Source: CAZLRH01 sp964562015 (GTDB lineage Bacteria; Verrucomicrobiota; Verrucomicrobiia; Opitutales; JABDGR01). From it: DNA of 64,000 nt. The stretch's first letter is position 1, and each line of letters begins with the position of its first letter. Below, piece by piece: positions 53,751 to 62,414 of the stretch. The translations under genes were made by a program, and so were the position numbers. The notes under the pieces are model-generated. The model was not told the origin of the DNA. It saw only the letters and a list, made by a program, of their open reading frames with translations, and did no database searches. The DNA lies in contig CAZLRH010000008.1 in the NCBI GenBank assembly GCA_964562015.1, positions 124,001-188,000 of the forward strand, given 5' to 3'.

Positions 53751-54197
53751 ATGAAAATCTCCATCGGCTCCGACCACGGCGGCGTGGACCTCAAAGACGC
53801 CGTCGCCCAGGGGTTGCGCGTGGCCGGCCACGACGTGCTCGACCGCGGCACCCATTCCCACGATTCGGTGGATTACCCCGACTTTGCCATCGCGGTGTCC
53901 AAGGATGTCGTCAGCGGTACCGTCGAACGCGGAGTCGTGATTTGCACGACCGGCATCGGCGTGAGCATCGCGGCCAACAAAGTGCACGGCATCCGCGCGG
54001 CGGTGTGCCACAACGAGGATGCCGCGGAATTTTGCCGCCGGCACAACAACGCCAACGTCATCTGCTTCGGTCAGAAATACGACACGCCCTACATGGCCCT
54101 CAAGATGGCGGGGATTTTTCTCGCCACGGCCTTCGAAGGCGGCCGCCACGAACGGCGCGTGGACAAAATCGCGGCGGAGGAGAAGACCGGGACGTAA
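53751..54197 (+). CDS. rpiB: Ribose-5-phosphate isomerase B
   Basis: 148 residues. RpiB interconverts ribose 5-phosphate and ribulose 5-phosphate. Family sites: IGSDHGGVDLKDAV (Asp/His of the phosphate site), the catalytic cysteine loop VVICTTGIGVSIAANK, and AVCHNEDAAEFCRRHNNANV with the conserved His. The length is normal. The ATG at 53751 is chosen because MKISIGSDHGG is the canonical N-terminus. It follows the phosphatase gene by 84 bp on the same strand. Confidence 0.96.
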   Translation: MKISIGSDHGGVDLKDAVAQGLRVAGHDVLDRGTHSHDSVDYPDFAIAVSKDVVSGTVERGVVICTTGIGVSIAANKVHGIRAAVCHNEDAAEFCRRHNNANVICFGQKYDTPYMALKMAGIFLATAFEGGRHERRVDKIAAEEKTGT

Positions 54198-54258
54198 CTG
54201 CGCTCAGAAGTTAAGGCTGTATTCAGCTTTGTCCGCGAAGCGTGGCAGCTCTGAACCC

Positions 54259-54765
54259 TTAAGTCTTGGCGGCGTAGTCCTTGTCCAACGCGGTGAGATA
54301 CTTGCCGGGCCCGCTCGGGACATAACCACTGAGCACATTGAGCGGCTTTTCCGTGGGACTCAGCAAGACCGTGGTCGGGAAGCCTTCGTCCGGGGCGAAC
54401 TTTTCCTTGAGCGCCATATTTTGCTGGGCCAGCGCCGCCGGCGGCGGAGTGCGGCGGGGAAAGTCCGCCAACACGAGCACATAGTGGCTGCGGGCATATT
54501 GGGCAAATTCCGCGGTGTTGAAGACGTCCTGGTCGAGTTTGAGGCACCATGGGCACCAGTCCGAGCCGGAAAAATTAAGGAGAATTTTCTTATTTTCCTT
54601 TTTGGCCTGAGCGACCGCTTCGGCATAATTGGTCTTCCATACCGGATTGGCCGTGGGCAAGGCCCGCACGGCGGTAACACCGCCTAAAGCGAGGACGGCT
54701 AGCGCCAGGCTGCAGCGGAAAAACAGGGTGACGCGTGACGGAGCATTAAACGAGAAGGTGTTCAT
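54259..54765 (-). CDS. Exported thioredoxin-like protein
   Basis: 168 residues. Signal peptide SLALAVLALGGVTAVRA. The thioredoxin fold has an unusual redox site, DWCPWCLKL (Cys71 and Cys74), as in thioredoxin-7/DUF255-like periplasmic proteins. The cis-proline region is GFPTTVLLSP. It could be reduced by the DsbD-like protein and act on periplasmic substrates. Transcribed opposite to rpiB, convergent, 61 bp apart. Confidence 0.87.
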   Translation of the reverse strand: MNTFSFNAPSRVTLFFRCSLALAVLALGGVTAVRALPTANPVWKTNYAEAVAQAKKENKKILLNFSGSDWCPWCLKLDQDVFNTAEFAQYARSHYVLVLADFPRRTPPPAALAQQNMALKEKFAPDEGFPTTVLLSPTEKPLNVLSGYVPSGPGKYLTALDKDYAAKT

Positions 54766-54985
54766 GAGGAGTTAAGTGTGGTTTGACCATAGGAACCACC
54801 TCTCCCCCATCCTATTCCCATCGGACCGCCGCCCCTGCCGCTCCCAACGCCGAGAAAGCCTTTTTTGACCAATTTTTAATCATCCCCCGCCCAGCCGTCC
54901 TCGTCGCCAGGCATCGGGCGGCGGGGCGAATTACCTGGCGCGAAATCAAGTTGACCGCGGTAAAAGGGGCATCTTTCCTGCGAAG

Positions 54986-56599
54986 ATGAAGAGCTTAAGG
55001 CAGAGCCACCGGAGCCCTTTGAGTCATTCACTCCTCGCGGGTCTGGCCGTCAGCGTGAGCGCCTGCCTTAATCTGAACGCGCAAGAAAATACCGCCACGG
55101 CACCGGTGATTTATCCGGTCACTAAAACCGAACTTGGTCCTGCGCCGGCACCCGAAAAAATTATCGCCAAAGCAGTTTCCCTAATTCCCGGCGGCTGCCG
55201 CGCTGCCCTGATAGTGACTGCGGGAAATCAAATGCAAGTGGTGGTCGAGGGCAAGGCTGGGCCGCCTTACGATAAAGTTTTTGACGATTCGCTTCATTTC
55301 AGCCCTGACGGCCAACGTTTGGCCTATGCGGGAAAAACAGGCGATCAGCGTTTCGTGAGTATTGATGGCGCCATCAGCGGGCCCTATGACGGAGTGCTCA
55401 AGGATAGCCCCGTCTTCAGTCCTGACAGCAAGCGCGTCGCTTATAGCTTTCTAAAAGGGGGCCGGCAATATGTGAGCCTTGACGGAGTGATTCAGCCCCC
55501 ATCCGATGGGGTGGCTAATGATTCGCTCCAATTCGATCCAACCAGCCAACGATTTGCCTACGTGTTGGTCCAAAATCACCTCTGGCAGGTGATGATGGAC
55601 GGCCACGCCGGTCCTGAGTTTGCCGATTTCAGCCCCACCTGCGGGCCGATTTTTAGCGCTGACGGCCGGCATTCGGCCTATCTGGCTTTCAACCCCGGCC
55701 ATGCGGTCTTGGTGGTGGACAATGATATAAAATCGCTGGGTGATCTGAGGCCCTTTTCGTTAAAATACAGTTCGAATCAGAAATATCTTTCCTTCATCGC
55801 AAAAGACAATCAGGGCGTGTTCCAAGTCTATATTAACGACCGGGCCGGTCCCCTCCAATGGGGTGTCTTAACCGGAACCCCGCTTTACAGTCCGGACGGC
55901 AAGCATGTTTTTTACGCCTTTTGGAACGCCATGGCTTTCCAACCCGTAGTGGATGAAGTCGTCGGTTCCTTTCCAGAGAGTGACTATGAAAAGCTGGAGC
56001 CGAATTCAGTCGCCTTCAGTCCAGACAGCAAAGTATTGGCCTTTATTGGATACCACCACGGAATCTTGTCCCGCGGGAGCAACGAATTGACCGGTCAAAC
56101 GGATGCCGCCTTTGGTAGTTTTACCGACGACAAATATCACCTGGTGACCACCCAGGTCGAAAGACCGCCGGAAGCCGATTTTAAATCCCTCGTGGGCGTC
56201 GAAGATTTGCCCTTTGACGGCCATTACGTCAACGACTCGCTGCGCTTCAGCCCCGACAGCAAGCGACTCGCGTTTATCGCCGAAAACGAGGGGCGGCAAA
56301 CACTCTTCATCAACCATGAAAGCCGCCCGGTGGATGGAATTTACCTCCCCGACTCCCTGATCCTGACGGGAGACTCCGATGTGGCTTATGCGGCGCACAA
56401 CGCAATTGAGCAATGGGTGGTAATGAACGGCGCGCGGGGCCCGGCTTTTGCGGCCATCGTGGCCGGACCAGTCGCACGCCAGGACGGCCAATGCGAATAT
56501 CTGGCGATTGAAAAAAGTGGCGAGGCCTATAAACTCGTCCGGGTCGCAGCGTCATGGCCGCCCCTTGGTACACAATCTAATTCCACCGCAAAACCCTGA
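54986..56599 (+). CDS. Exported PD40/TolB-like beta-propeller protein
   Basis: 537 residues. The N-terminal export signal ends in a possible lipobox (VSAC, Cys27). Repeated blades carry FSPDGQRLAY, FSPDSKRVAY, YSPDGKHVFY, FSPDSKVLAF and FSPDSKRLAF, i.e. WD40-like PD40 units at about 45-60 residue spacing through the whole protein. PD40 propellers usually bind proteins or glycans in the periplasm. It ends 106 bp before glyA. No enzymatic domain is present. Confidence 0.85.
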   Translation: MKSLRQSHRSPLSHSLLAGLAVSVSACLNLNAQENTATAPVIYPVTKTELGPAPAPEKIIAKAVSLIPGGCRAALIVTAGNQMQVVVEGKAGPPYDKVFDDSLHFSPDGQRLAYAGKTGDQRFVSIDGAISGPYDGVLKDSPVFSPDSKRVAYSFLKGGRQYVSLDGVIQPPSDGVANDSLQFDPTSQRFAYVLVQNHLWQVMMDGHAGPEFADFSPTCGPIFSADGRHSAYLAFNPGHAVLVVDNDIKSLGDLRPFSLKYSSNQKYLSFIAKDNQGVFQVYINDRAGPLQWGVLTGTPLYSPDGKHVFYAFWNAMAFQPVVDEVVGSFPESDYEKLEPNSVAFSPDSKVLAFIGYHHGILSRGSNELTGQTDAAFGSFTDDKYHLVTTQVERPPEADFKSLVGVEDLPFDGHYVNDSLRFSPDSKRLAFIAENEGRQTLFINHESRPVDGIYLPDSLILTGDSDVAYAAHNAIEQWVVMNGARGPAFAAIVAGPVARQDGQCEYLAIEKSGEAYKLVRVAASWPPLGTQSNSTAKP

Positions 56600-56705
56600 C
56601 GTTTCCGGGAGCCGTGAGTCTGCGCAGAGTCTTTCCGCCGATTTTACTTTTCCTTTCGACTCCGGCCCGATTTCTTCTGAGACTAATTCTTTACGACCCT
56701 TCTCC

Positions 56706-57980
56706 ATGCCCAACGTCGCCTCCACTTCCTTCCTCGCGCGCGAGTCGCTCGCCCAGCTCGATCCCGCCGTCCACGCTGCCGTCGTGCTGGAGACGGCGCG
56801 CCAGCAGTCGCACGTTGAGTTGATTGCCTCCGAGAATTTTGTCCCGCCGGCCATTCTCGAGGCCGCCGGCACCGTGTTGACCAACAAGTACGCCGAGGGC
56901 TACCCAGGCAAGCGTTACTACGGCGGCTGCCAGTACGTGGACATCGTCGAAGAACTGGCCATTGACCGCGCCAAAAAACTTTTCGGCGCCGAGCACGCGA
57001 ACGTCCAGCCCCACTCCGGCAGCCAGGCGAATTTCGCCGTTTACTCCGCGTCCATCGAACCGGGTGACAAGTTGCTGACCATGAACCTCAGCGACGGCGG
57101 CCACCTCACCCACGGCAATCCGGCCAATTTCAGCGGCAAGCTTTACAAAATCGTCCACTACGGCGTCTCCGCTGAGGACGGCCGGATTGACTATCAGGAC
57201 CTCGCGCGGCAGGCCGAGGTCGAGCGCCCGAAGATGATCACCGTCGGAGCCTCCGCCTACCCGCGCATCATCGATTTTGCGCGCATGGGCGAAATTGCCC
57301 GGAGCGTCGGCGCGCTCATGCTCGCGGACATCGCGCACATCGCCGGCCTCGTCGCCACTGGCGAGCACCCGAGCCCGTTTCCGCACGCGGATTTTGTCAC
57401 CACCACGACGCACAAAACCCTGCGCGGCCCGCGCGGCGGTTTGATCATGTGCAAGGAAGCCTGGGCGAAAAAAATCGACTCGGCCGTATTCCCCGGCGGC
57501 CAGGGCGGCCCACTCATGCATATCATCGCGGCCAAGGCCGTGTGCTTTCAGGAAGCCGCGAAGCCGGCGTTCCGTCAGTACGCGAAGCAAGTGCGCGCGA
57601 ACGCCGTGGCGCTCGCGGACGCCCTCACGAAGCGCGGCTACAAGCTCTCTTCAGGCGGCACCGACAACCACCTGCTGCTCATTGATTTGCGCAAGAGCCA
57701 TCCCGACCTCACGGGCAAGGTGGCGCAGCAGGCGCTCGATTTGGCCAATATCACGACTAATCGCAACACCGTTCCTGGCGAAACCCGCAGCCCCTTCCAG
57801 ACGAGCGGCGTCCGCCTCGGCACCCCGGCGGTCACCACGCGCGGCATGCTCGAGCCGGAGATGGAACTCATCGCGGAAGCGATTGATTTGGTGCTCGGCG
57901 GCCCGGCCGATTCCGAGCGCTTGGCCAAGGCGAAATCCATCGCGCTGGACCTCTGCGGGCGCTTTCCCCTGCCCTATTAA
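56706..57980 (+). CDS. glyA: Serine hydroxymethyltransferase
   Basis: 424 residues, full length. GlyA converts serine and tetrahydrofolate to glycine and methylene-THF, feeding purine synthesis (PurD uses glycine). Sites: ELIASENFVPPAILEAAGTV, NKYAEGYPGKRYYGGCQYVD, NVQPHSGSQANFAVY, ADIAHIAGLVATGEHPSP, and the PLP lysine in TTTTHKTLRGPRGGLI. The ATG at 56706 gives the expected N-terminus. No glycine riboswitch is visible in the 106 bases upstream. Confidence 0.97.
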   Translation: MPNVASTSFLARESLAQLDPAVHAAVVLETARQQSHVELIASENFVPPAILEAAGTVLTNKYAEGYPGKRYYGGCQYVDIVEELAIDRAKKLFGAEHANVQPHSGSQANFAVYSASIEPGDKLLTMNLSDGGHLTHGNPANFSGKLYKIVHYGVSAEDGRIDYQDLARQAEVERPKMITVGASAYPRIIDFARMGEIARSVGALMLADIAHIAGLVATGEHPSPFPHADFVTTTTHKTLRGPRGGLIMCKEAWAKKIDSAVFPGGQGGPLMHIIAAKAVCFQEAAKPAFRQYAKQVRANAVALADALTKRGYKLSSGGTDNHLLLIDLRKSHPDLTGKVAQQALDLANITTNRNTVPGETRSPFQTSGVRLGTPAVTTRGMLEPEMELIAEAIDLVLGGPADSERLAKAKSIALDLCGRFPLPY

Positions 57981-58133
57981 GGGCGCAACTATCTTCGGGC
58001 GGGATGAAATTCCTGTTGTCAATTTGCCATTTTCCCGTTTCATTTACCTGTTTTAAGGGATAGGCACAGGGGCAAACTCATCCCGTGCCGGTGCTCCCGG
58101 CCCCGCCTCCTCCACCCTTAAAACCTACTTCCC

Positions 58134-58892
58134 ATGACCACCCCCACCCGCAAGACCCGCAAGGGCTTTACCCTCATCGAATTGCTCACGGTGATCGCCA
58201 TCATCGGCATCCTGGCATCAATTCTGATTCCGACGATCGGCAAAGTAATTGATACCGCCAAGAAGACCGCGGCCTCAAGCAACGCCGGCCAAATCGCCAA
58301 AACTTATCTCAGCTATTCCAACGCCGGGAGCAACACCCGCAACATCCGCACCACCACCCAGGCCGGTTCCGCGGGCGGCGGTCGCTCCAACGGCGTGGCG
58401 AAGGACATCAACGATGTCGCCTTCATTCTCGCGCAAAAGGGCGGCCTGAATAACGCCAAGCTGTGGTTCATCACCTCGGACGACGCCCTCGCCGGTTCCC
58501 AGATCCCCAACGTCGTCATCCAGGGCGACACCAGCAGCGCCACCGAAGTTTCCAAGGACTTTGCGGACCTCACCAAGAGCTGGGCCTTCGTCATCGGCCT
58601 TTCCACCAATGCCCCGCCCAGCACGACCCCGGTCGACTGGACCTATGGTCTCGGCCATGACGGCGTGTGGGTCAAAGCTTCTCCGTGGCTCGGCACCGGC
58701 GGCCACATGGCCTTCCTCGACGGCCACGTGCAGTGGTTTGAAAAGATTTCGACCGAATCGGGTGGCGACAGCCTGACCACCTACCAAGGCAACCCGAACC
58801 CGGGTTCCAACACCGCCGATTACCAGCAGGCCATCAACTCCTCGGGTGGCAAGCCCGCGCAGGTGGTCAACGCCGACGGCAAAGGCACCTAG
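58134..58892 (+). CDS. Type IV pilin-like (H-X9-DG) protein
   Basis: 252 residues. A prepilin peptidase site and helix stand at the N-terminus: KGFTLIELLTVIAIIGILAS (cleavage before F, Glu5 present). The globular part ends with HMAFLDGHVQWFEK, the H-X-X-X-X-DG type tail common in Verrucomicrobiota and Planctomycetota pseudopilins. The C-terminal ~50 residues are Gly/Asn/Ser-rich. Probably a type II secretion or pilus-like subunit; no assembly genes are in the window. Followed by a strong terminator. Confidence 0.92.
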   Translation: MTTPTRKTRKGFTLIELLTVIAIIGILASILIPTIGKVIDTAKKTAASSNAGQIAKTYLSYSNAGSNTRNIRTTTQAGSAGGGRSNGVAKDINDVAFILAQKGGLNNAKLWFITSDDALAGSQIPNVVIQGDTSSATEVSKDFADLTKSWAFVIGLSTNAPPSTTPVDWTYGLGHDGVWVKASPWLGTGGHMAFLDGHVQWFEKISTESGGDSLTTYQGNPNPGSNTADYQQAINSSGGKPAQVVNADGKGT

Positions 58893-58913
58893 TCAGTCCC
58901 CATGTTTTTCCTC

Positions 58914-58948
58914 AAGCCCGGTTGCGGTTTCCGCGACCGGGCTTTTTG
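58914..58948 (+). terminator. Rho-independent terminator after the pilin-like gene
   Basis: A near-perfect 14-bp hairpin with a 3-base loop: AAGCCCGGTTGCGG, TTT, CCGCGACCGGGCTT, followed by a run of T. It lies just past the pilin-like stop and just before the end of the convergent GlgA-like gene. Confidence 0.9.
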
Positions 58949-60391
58949 TTACATCAAATCCTGATAGAGCTGGGCATAGGCCGGCGCCTGCTTGGCCCAG
59001 CTCGAGTCGAGCGCGAGGCCCGTGGCGCGCACCCGTTCGCGGGCCGCTTTGTCCTCATGCAGGGCAAGGGCACGGGCCAGGCCTTCGCGCCAGCCGTCCG
59101 TGGTGGGCGCGAATAAAATACCGTTGCCGGCCGCCGGCTGATCCCGCACATCGACGATGACATCCGCCGGGCCACCCGTGCGCGCCATCACTGGAATGGC
59201 GCCGTAACGCAGGGCGCGCTGGGCGTGGTGCGGGCTCGGCTCCACGCGTGACGTGCCCAGGAAAAAGTCCGCCCCGGCCAGCGCCCGGTGCAGGGCGCCC
59301 ACTTCGGGATTTTCGAGGAGCACCACCCGGCCGGGGCGCAGGCTCGCGAGCGCCCGCCAGGGCTCAAAATCGGACGGCGCGGCGGGCCCGAGCAAAACCA
59401 GCACAGTATCCTCCCGCAAAACCGGCAAAAGCTCGCGCGGGTCGCCGAGACCGAGAGCCGCAATGAAAGGCAGGTTGGCCGCCACCAGCGCGCCCGTGCG
59501 CAAGGTCGAATCCAGCCCCAGGCCCCGGCTCAAGGCCGCGCGGCATTGGGCCTTGCCCGCCGGTGCGCGCCCGTCAAATACCGCCGCCAGATAGCCGTCG
59601 TAAAAAGGGTTCCACTCGGTTTGGTCCACGCCTGTCAACAAGCCGCGCAAATCCTCGCGCCGCGTCGCCAGCACGCCGTCGAGGCCAAAGCTGTGCTCCG
59701 GTTCCAGGATTTCACGTGCCGCCGTCGGGCTGGGCGTGAGCAGAAAATCGGAAAAAAGAATGCCGCCCTTGAGATAATTGACCTGGCCGTAAAACTCGAG
59801 GCCGTCTTGCGCGAAGAATTCCTCGGGCAGATTGGTCAGCGGAAACGTGCGCCGCGGATAGATGCCCTGAAAGACGGGATTGTGCAGGGTGAGAAAGGTG
59901 CGCGCCGCCACCGTGATCTGGCGTTTGCGTTCCTCCACCCGCAGCAGCAGCGGCGCCAGCGCGGTGGGCCAGTCGTGGCAGTGCAGCACGTCCACCGGCG
60001 ATTCAAAGCGGCAGAGCGCATCCACCACGGCTTTGCAAAAAATCAGGAAGCGGATGTCGCTGTCCTCGTATTCGCCGCCCGGCGGACCATAAGGGAAACT
60101 GCGGTCAAAGGATTCGTCGCGGCGCACGAGGTAAAGCGTGAGGTTCGCGCTGAGCGGCAGTTTTAGGGTTTCCGCCGACACCTGCCGATCGCCCAGATCA
60201 AGAGTGTGCTTGTACAACGGCTCGGCGTGCGCCGCGCGCGGGTCGGCCAGCACCTGCCGGTAGCCGGGGAGAAAAATCGCCACCTCGTGCCCGAGCCGCG
60301 ACAGCTCCCGCGTCAAACCGCCCACGGCATCCGCCAAGTGCCCCACCGACACCCACGGGGCGAACTCACTGGCGGCATGGACGATTTTCAC
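58949..60391 (-). CDS. GlgA-like glycosyltransferase (GT5), active-site residues altered
   Basis: 480 residues, the normal length of glycogen synthase. The fold is recognisable: MKIVHAASEFAPWVSVGHLA, VDVLHCHDWPTALAPLLL, LTLHNPVFQGIYP and NYLKGGILFSDFLLTPSP. However, the N-terminal KxGG motif that binds ADP-glucose reads SVGH (Lys lost). The usual GRLxxQKG donor segment reads AANLPFIAALGLGDPRE (Arg and Lys lost). The C-terminal glutamate survives in SRVEPSPHHAQRALRYGAIP. It is therefore probably inactive as a canonical synthase, or uses another donor. The start is GTG. Confidence 0.85.
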   Translation of the reverse strand: MKIVHAASEFAPWVSVGHLADAVGGLTRELSRLGHEVAIFLPGYRQVLADPRAAHAEPLYKHTLDLGDRQVSAETLKLPLSANLTLYLVRRDESFDRSFPYGPPGGEYEDSDIRFLIFCKAVVDALCRFESPVDVLHCHDWPTALAPLLLRVEERKRQITVAARTFLTLHNPVFQGIYPRRTFPLTNLPEEFFAQDGLEFYGQVNYLKGGILFSDFLLTPSPTAAREILEPEHSFGLDGVLATRREDLRGLLTGVDQTEWNPFYDGYLAAVFDGRAPAGKAQCRAALSRGLGLDSTLRTGALVAANLPFIAALGLGDPRELLPVLREDTVLVLLGPAAPSDFEPWRALASLRPGRVVLLENPEVGALHRALAGADFFLGTSRVEPSPHHAQRALRYGAIPVMARTGGPADVIVDVRDQPAAGNGILFAPTTDGWREGLARALALHEDKAARERVRATGLALDSSWAKQAPAYAQLYQDLM

Positions 60392-60557
60392 TGGACAAGA
60401 CTGCGGAATTTAGCGCCAAGGGACGAGTCTAAAAGAAACTTGCGCTATTAATAATTCATCAACACCCAAGCCATTCTACCGCCGTTATTGCCCTCTGCCA
60501 ATCGAGGTGAACTATTAACGAAAAACTTTCCGTCCGACGCTCAGGCTAAGGCCAGCC

Positions 60558-61502
60558 CTACCCCATCAGCCGCTCGACGGCTTCGAGGTAGCGCAACTGG
60601 GTCTGCTGGATCAATTCCGGCGGCAGGCGCGGGCCGGGGGCCGTCTTGGGCCAGTCCAGCGTCTCCAGATAATCGCGCACATATTGTTTATCAAAGGCAT
60701 GCTGCGGGCGGCCCGGCGCGTAGTCCGCCGCCGGCCAGTAGCGCGAGGAATCGGGCGTAAGGGCCTCGTCGATGAGGAAAAGCTTGCCGGCCTCGTCCGT
60801 GCCGAATTCAAATTTCGTGTCGGCCAGCACCAGGCCCGCCCGCGCGGCCTCGCGCGCGCCCAATTCATAGAGGCGCAGGCTCAAATCGCGCACCTCGACA
60901 TACCGGCGCGCGCCGAGCGTGGCGGTGGTTTGCGCCGCGGTGAGCGGCTCGTCGTGCCCGGCGTGGGCCTTGCTCGTCGGCGTAAAAAGCGGCTGCGGCA
61001 GGCGCTCGCTCTCGCGCAACCCGGGCGGCAGCCCCTGGTCAATCACGCGGCCAGTTTTCTGGTAATCCTTCCAGCCGCTGCCCGCCAGATAACCGCGCAC
61101 CACCGCCTCCACCGGCAGCGGTTTGAGTTTGCGCACAATCATGGAGCGCGCCTGCAAGTGCGGCCAGTCTCGCAACCGGCGCGCGATTTCGCCGTCATGA
61201 TCGGGAAAAAGATGATTCGGCGTCTGTGCCGCCAGCCGTTGAAACCACCAGAGGCTCAGTTGCGTCAGCAGCACGCCTTTGCCGGGAATGCCGTCCGGCA
61301 AAATCACGTCGAAGGCGGACAACCGATCCGTCGCGATGATGAGCAGGGCGTCGCCGGCGTCGAACAATTCACGAACCTTGCCGGAGCCGATTTTCGGAAA
61401 CGGCAGGCCCTCGACGCGCGTGAGCGCCTCGGCCGGCAGGACGGCTTTGATGCGGGAGAGTTCCAAGCCCATAAAACGCCAGCCTTGCGCGCCGCCGGAC
61501 AT
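60558..61502 (-). CDS. purC: SAICAR synthetase
   Basis: 314 residues, the longer ADE1-like form. The enzyme joins CAIR and aspartate with ATP in purine synthesis. Sites: GKVRELFDAGDALLIIATDR, LSAFDVILPDGIPGKGVLLT, VEAVVRGYLAGSGWKDYQ, LADTKFEFGTDEAGKLFLID and DSSRYWP. The ATG at 61502 is annotated; an alternative ATG at 61472 (MGLELSRIKA) is about equally good and neither has a strong ribosome site. Lies upstream of tmRNA on the opposite strand. Confidence 0.95.
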   Translation of the reverse strand: MSGGAQGWRFMGLELSRIKAVLPAEALTRVEGLPFPKIGSGKVRELFDAGDALLIIATDRLSAFDVILPDGIPGKGVLLTQLSLWWFQRLAAQTPNHLFPDHDGEIARRLRDWPHLQARSMIVRKLKPLPVEAVVRGYLAGSGWKDYQKTGRVIDQGLPPGLRESERLPQPLFTPTSKAHAGHDEPLTAAQTTATLGARRYVEVRDLSLRLYELGAREAARAGLVLADTKFEFGTDEAGKLFLIDEALTPDSSRYWPAADYAPGRPQHAFDKQYVRDYLETLDWPKTAPGPRLPPELIQQTQLRYLEAVERLMG

Positions 61503-61611
61503 TTGTCTATCTTAACCTGTTACGGGGCTTCCGGCTCCGGTTCTTTGACATCCCCGGCGCGCGCACGCGTGGCCCGGGGCTTTGCCACAACGAGGGCCTC
61601 GTTGCCCTCTT

Positions 61612-61648
61612 TATTTTGAATTTTTGAATTTTCAATTTTGAATTTTTG
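61612..61648. repeat. AT-rich TTGAATTTTTGAATTTTCAATTTTG repeat
   Basis: A third copy of the AT-rich stretch (see 2059-2090 and 38049-38081), immediately before tmRNA. Confidence 0.55.
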
Positions 61649-61663
61649 CAAATCATTTTCCCC

Positions 61664-62007
61664 GGGGGTGTACCGGATTCGACCTTGGGACGACGAGTAG
61701 GGCGGCAGGCCAGAGATGGTGGTTGGCTCTGTCAAAAGTCCACCAAAAAGCTATTCGGCAACACTGAATACGCACTCGCTGCTTAAATTAGCGGTGACGC
61801 GCCTCCTGGAAACCTGCTAAGGGAAGGTGCGCCAACAGCAGGCATAGCTGCGCCGGAGTGCTCGGCGGTGCAGTCGTAAACTACCGGACACTCGGGACGG
61901 TTCAGCCTGCTTGGGGCGGGCCCGTTCCAAAATCAAATCACAAGCTAAGCCTGTAGAAACCCTATCCGAAATCCCGAGACACGCGGGTTCGACTCCCGCC
62001 ACCTCCA
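61664..62007 (+). ncRNA. ssrA: Transfer-messenger RNA
   Basis: The 5' end GGGGGTG (61664-61670) pairs with CACCTCC (62000-62006), followed by the discriminator A; CCA is not encoded. The 5' region has the tmRNA signature ACCGGATTCGAC. The T-arm is GCGGG-TTCGACT-CCCGC (61983-61999). The tag reading frame ends KKLFGNTEYALAA (61745-61783) and TAA at 61784-61786; the YALAA end is the classic protease signal. The exact resume codon is uncertain. tmRNA frees stalled ribosomes and tags the unfinished protein for degradation. Confidence 0.95.
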
Positions 62008-62118
62008 CTTCTTTATCAACGAGCTACGAAACTATTCTCAAGTCTGTATCACATTCTACTAGTCATGGGTAAGCCAAGGCCGTGGCCGGCTAAAATCCAT
62101 CTAGGTGAGAATCGGTAA

Positions 62119-62271
62119 CATTGCCCCCAGCAAATTCGATGTGCACATGACCGCGCTCGTAAAATCGGCCGGGTTGGCGACTGGCGCGAAAACTATTCCA
62201 ACGCCATGCGGCACAGTTTCGGTTCCTATCATCTCGCCCGCGATTGTCGAACGCAGGCATACCCTGCTTGA
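62119..62271 (+). pseudogene. Tyrosine recombinase (integrase) remnant
   Basis: A short open stretch bounded by stops reads RVGDWRENYSNAMRHSFGSY then HLARDCRTQAYPA. NAMRHSFGSYHLA matches the box II region of phage-type tyrosine recombinases (HxxR-type catalytic motif followed by SFGSYHLA). Only about 50 codons survive, and the N-terminal domain, the second His and the Tyr are missing. It starts about 110 bp after tmRNA, a common integration site, so it is probably the scar of a lost island. The rest of 62008-62414 shows no gene. Confidence 0.6.
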
Positions 62272-62414
62272 AGCCCAACGGCCTCCACCTTAAGCCACGG
62301 CCAACCCTGCGCTTGCGATGCGAGGGGAATTCGATTTTGCTAGGGCGGTTGTGCCTGTAGTGATTGGCGTTACCCCGCCAGATTTTTCAATCCCCCATTC
62401 GGAAAAATTACCCC

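Noticed and set aside
56600..56705. Possible glycine riboswitch before glyA
   Set aside because: No paired stems or conserved aptamer core visible in the 106 bases.
62279..62292. GCCTCCACCTT as an attR copy of the tmRNA 3' end (ACCTCCACTT)
   Set aside because: Only about seven contiguous bases agree, which is within chance for such a GC-rich region.
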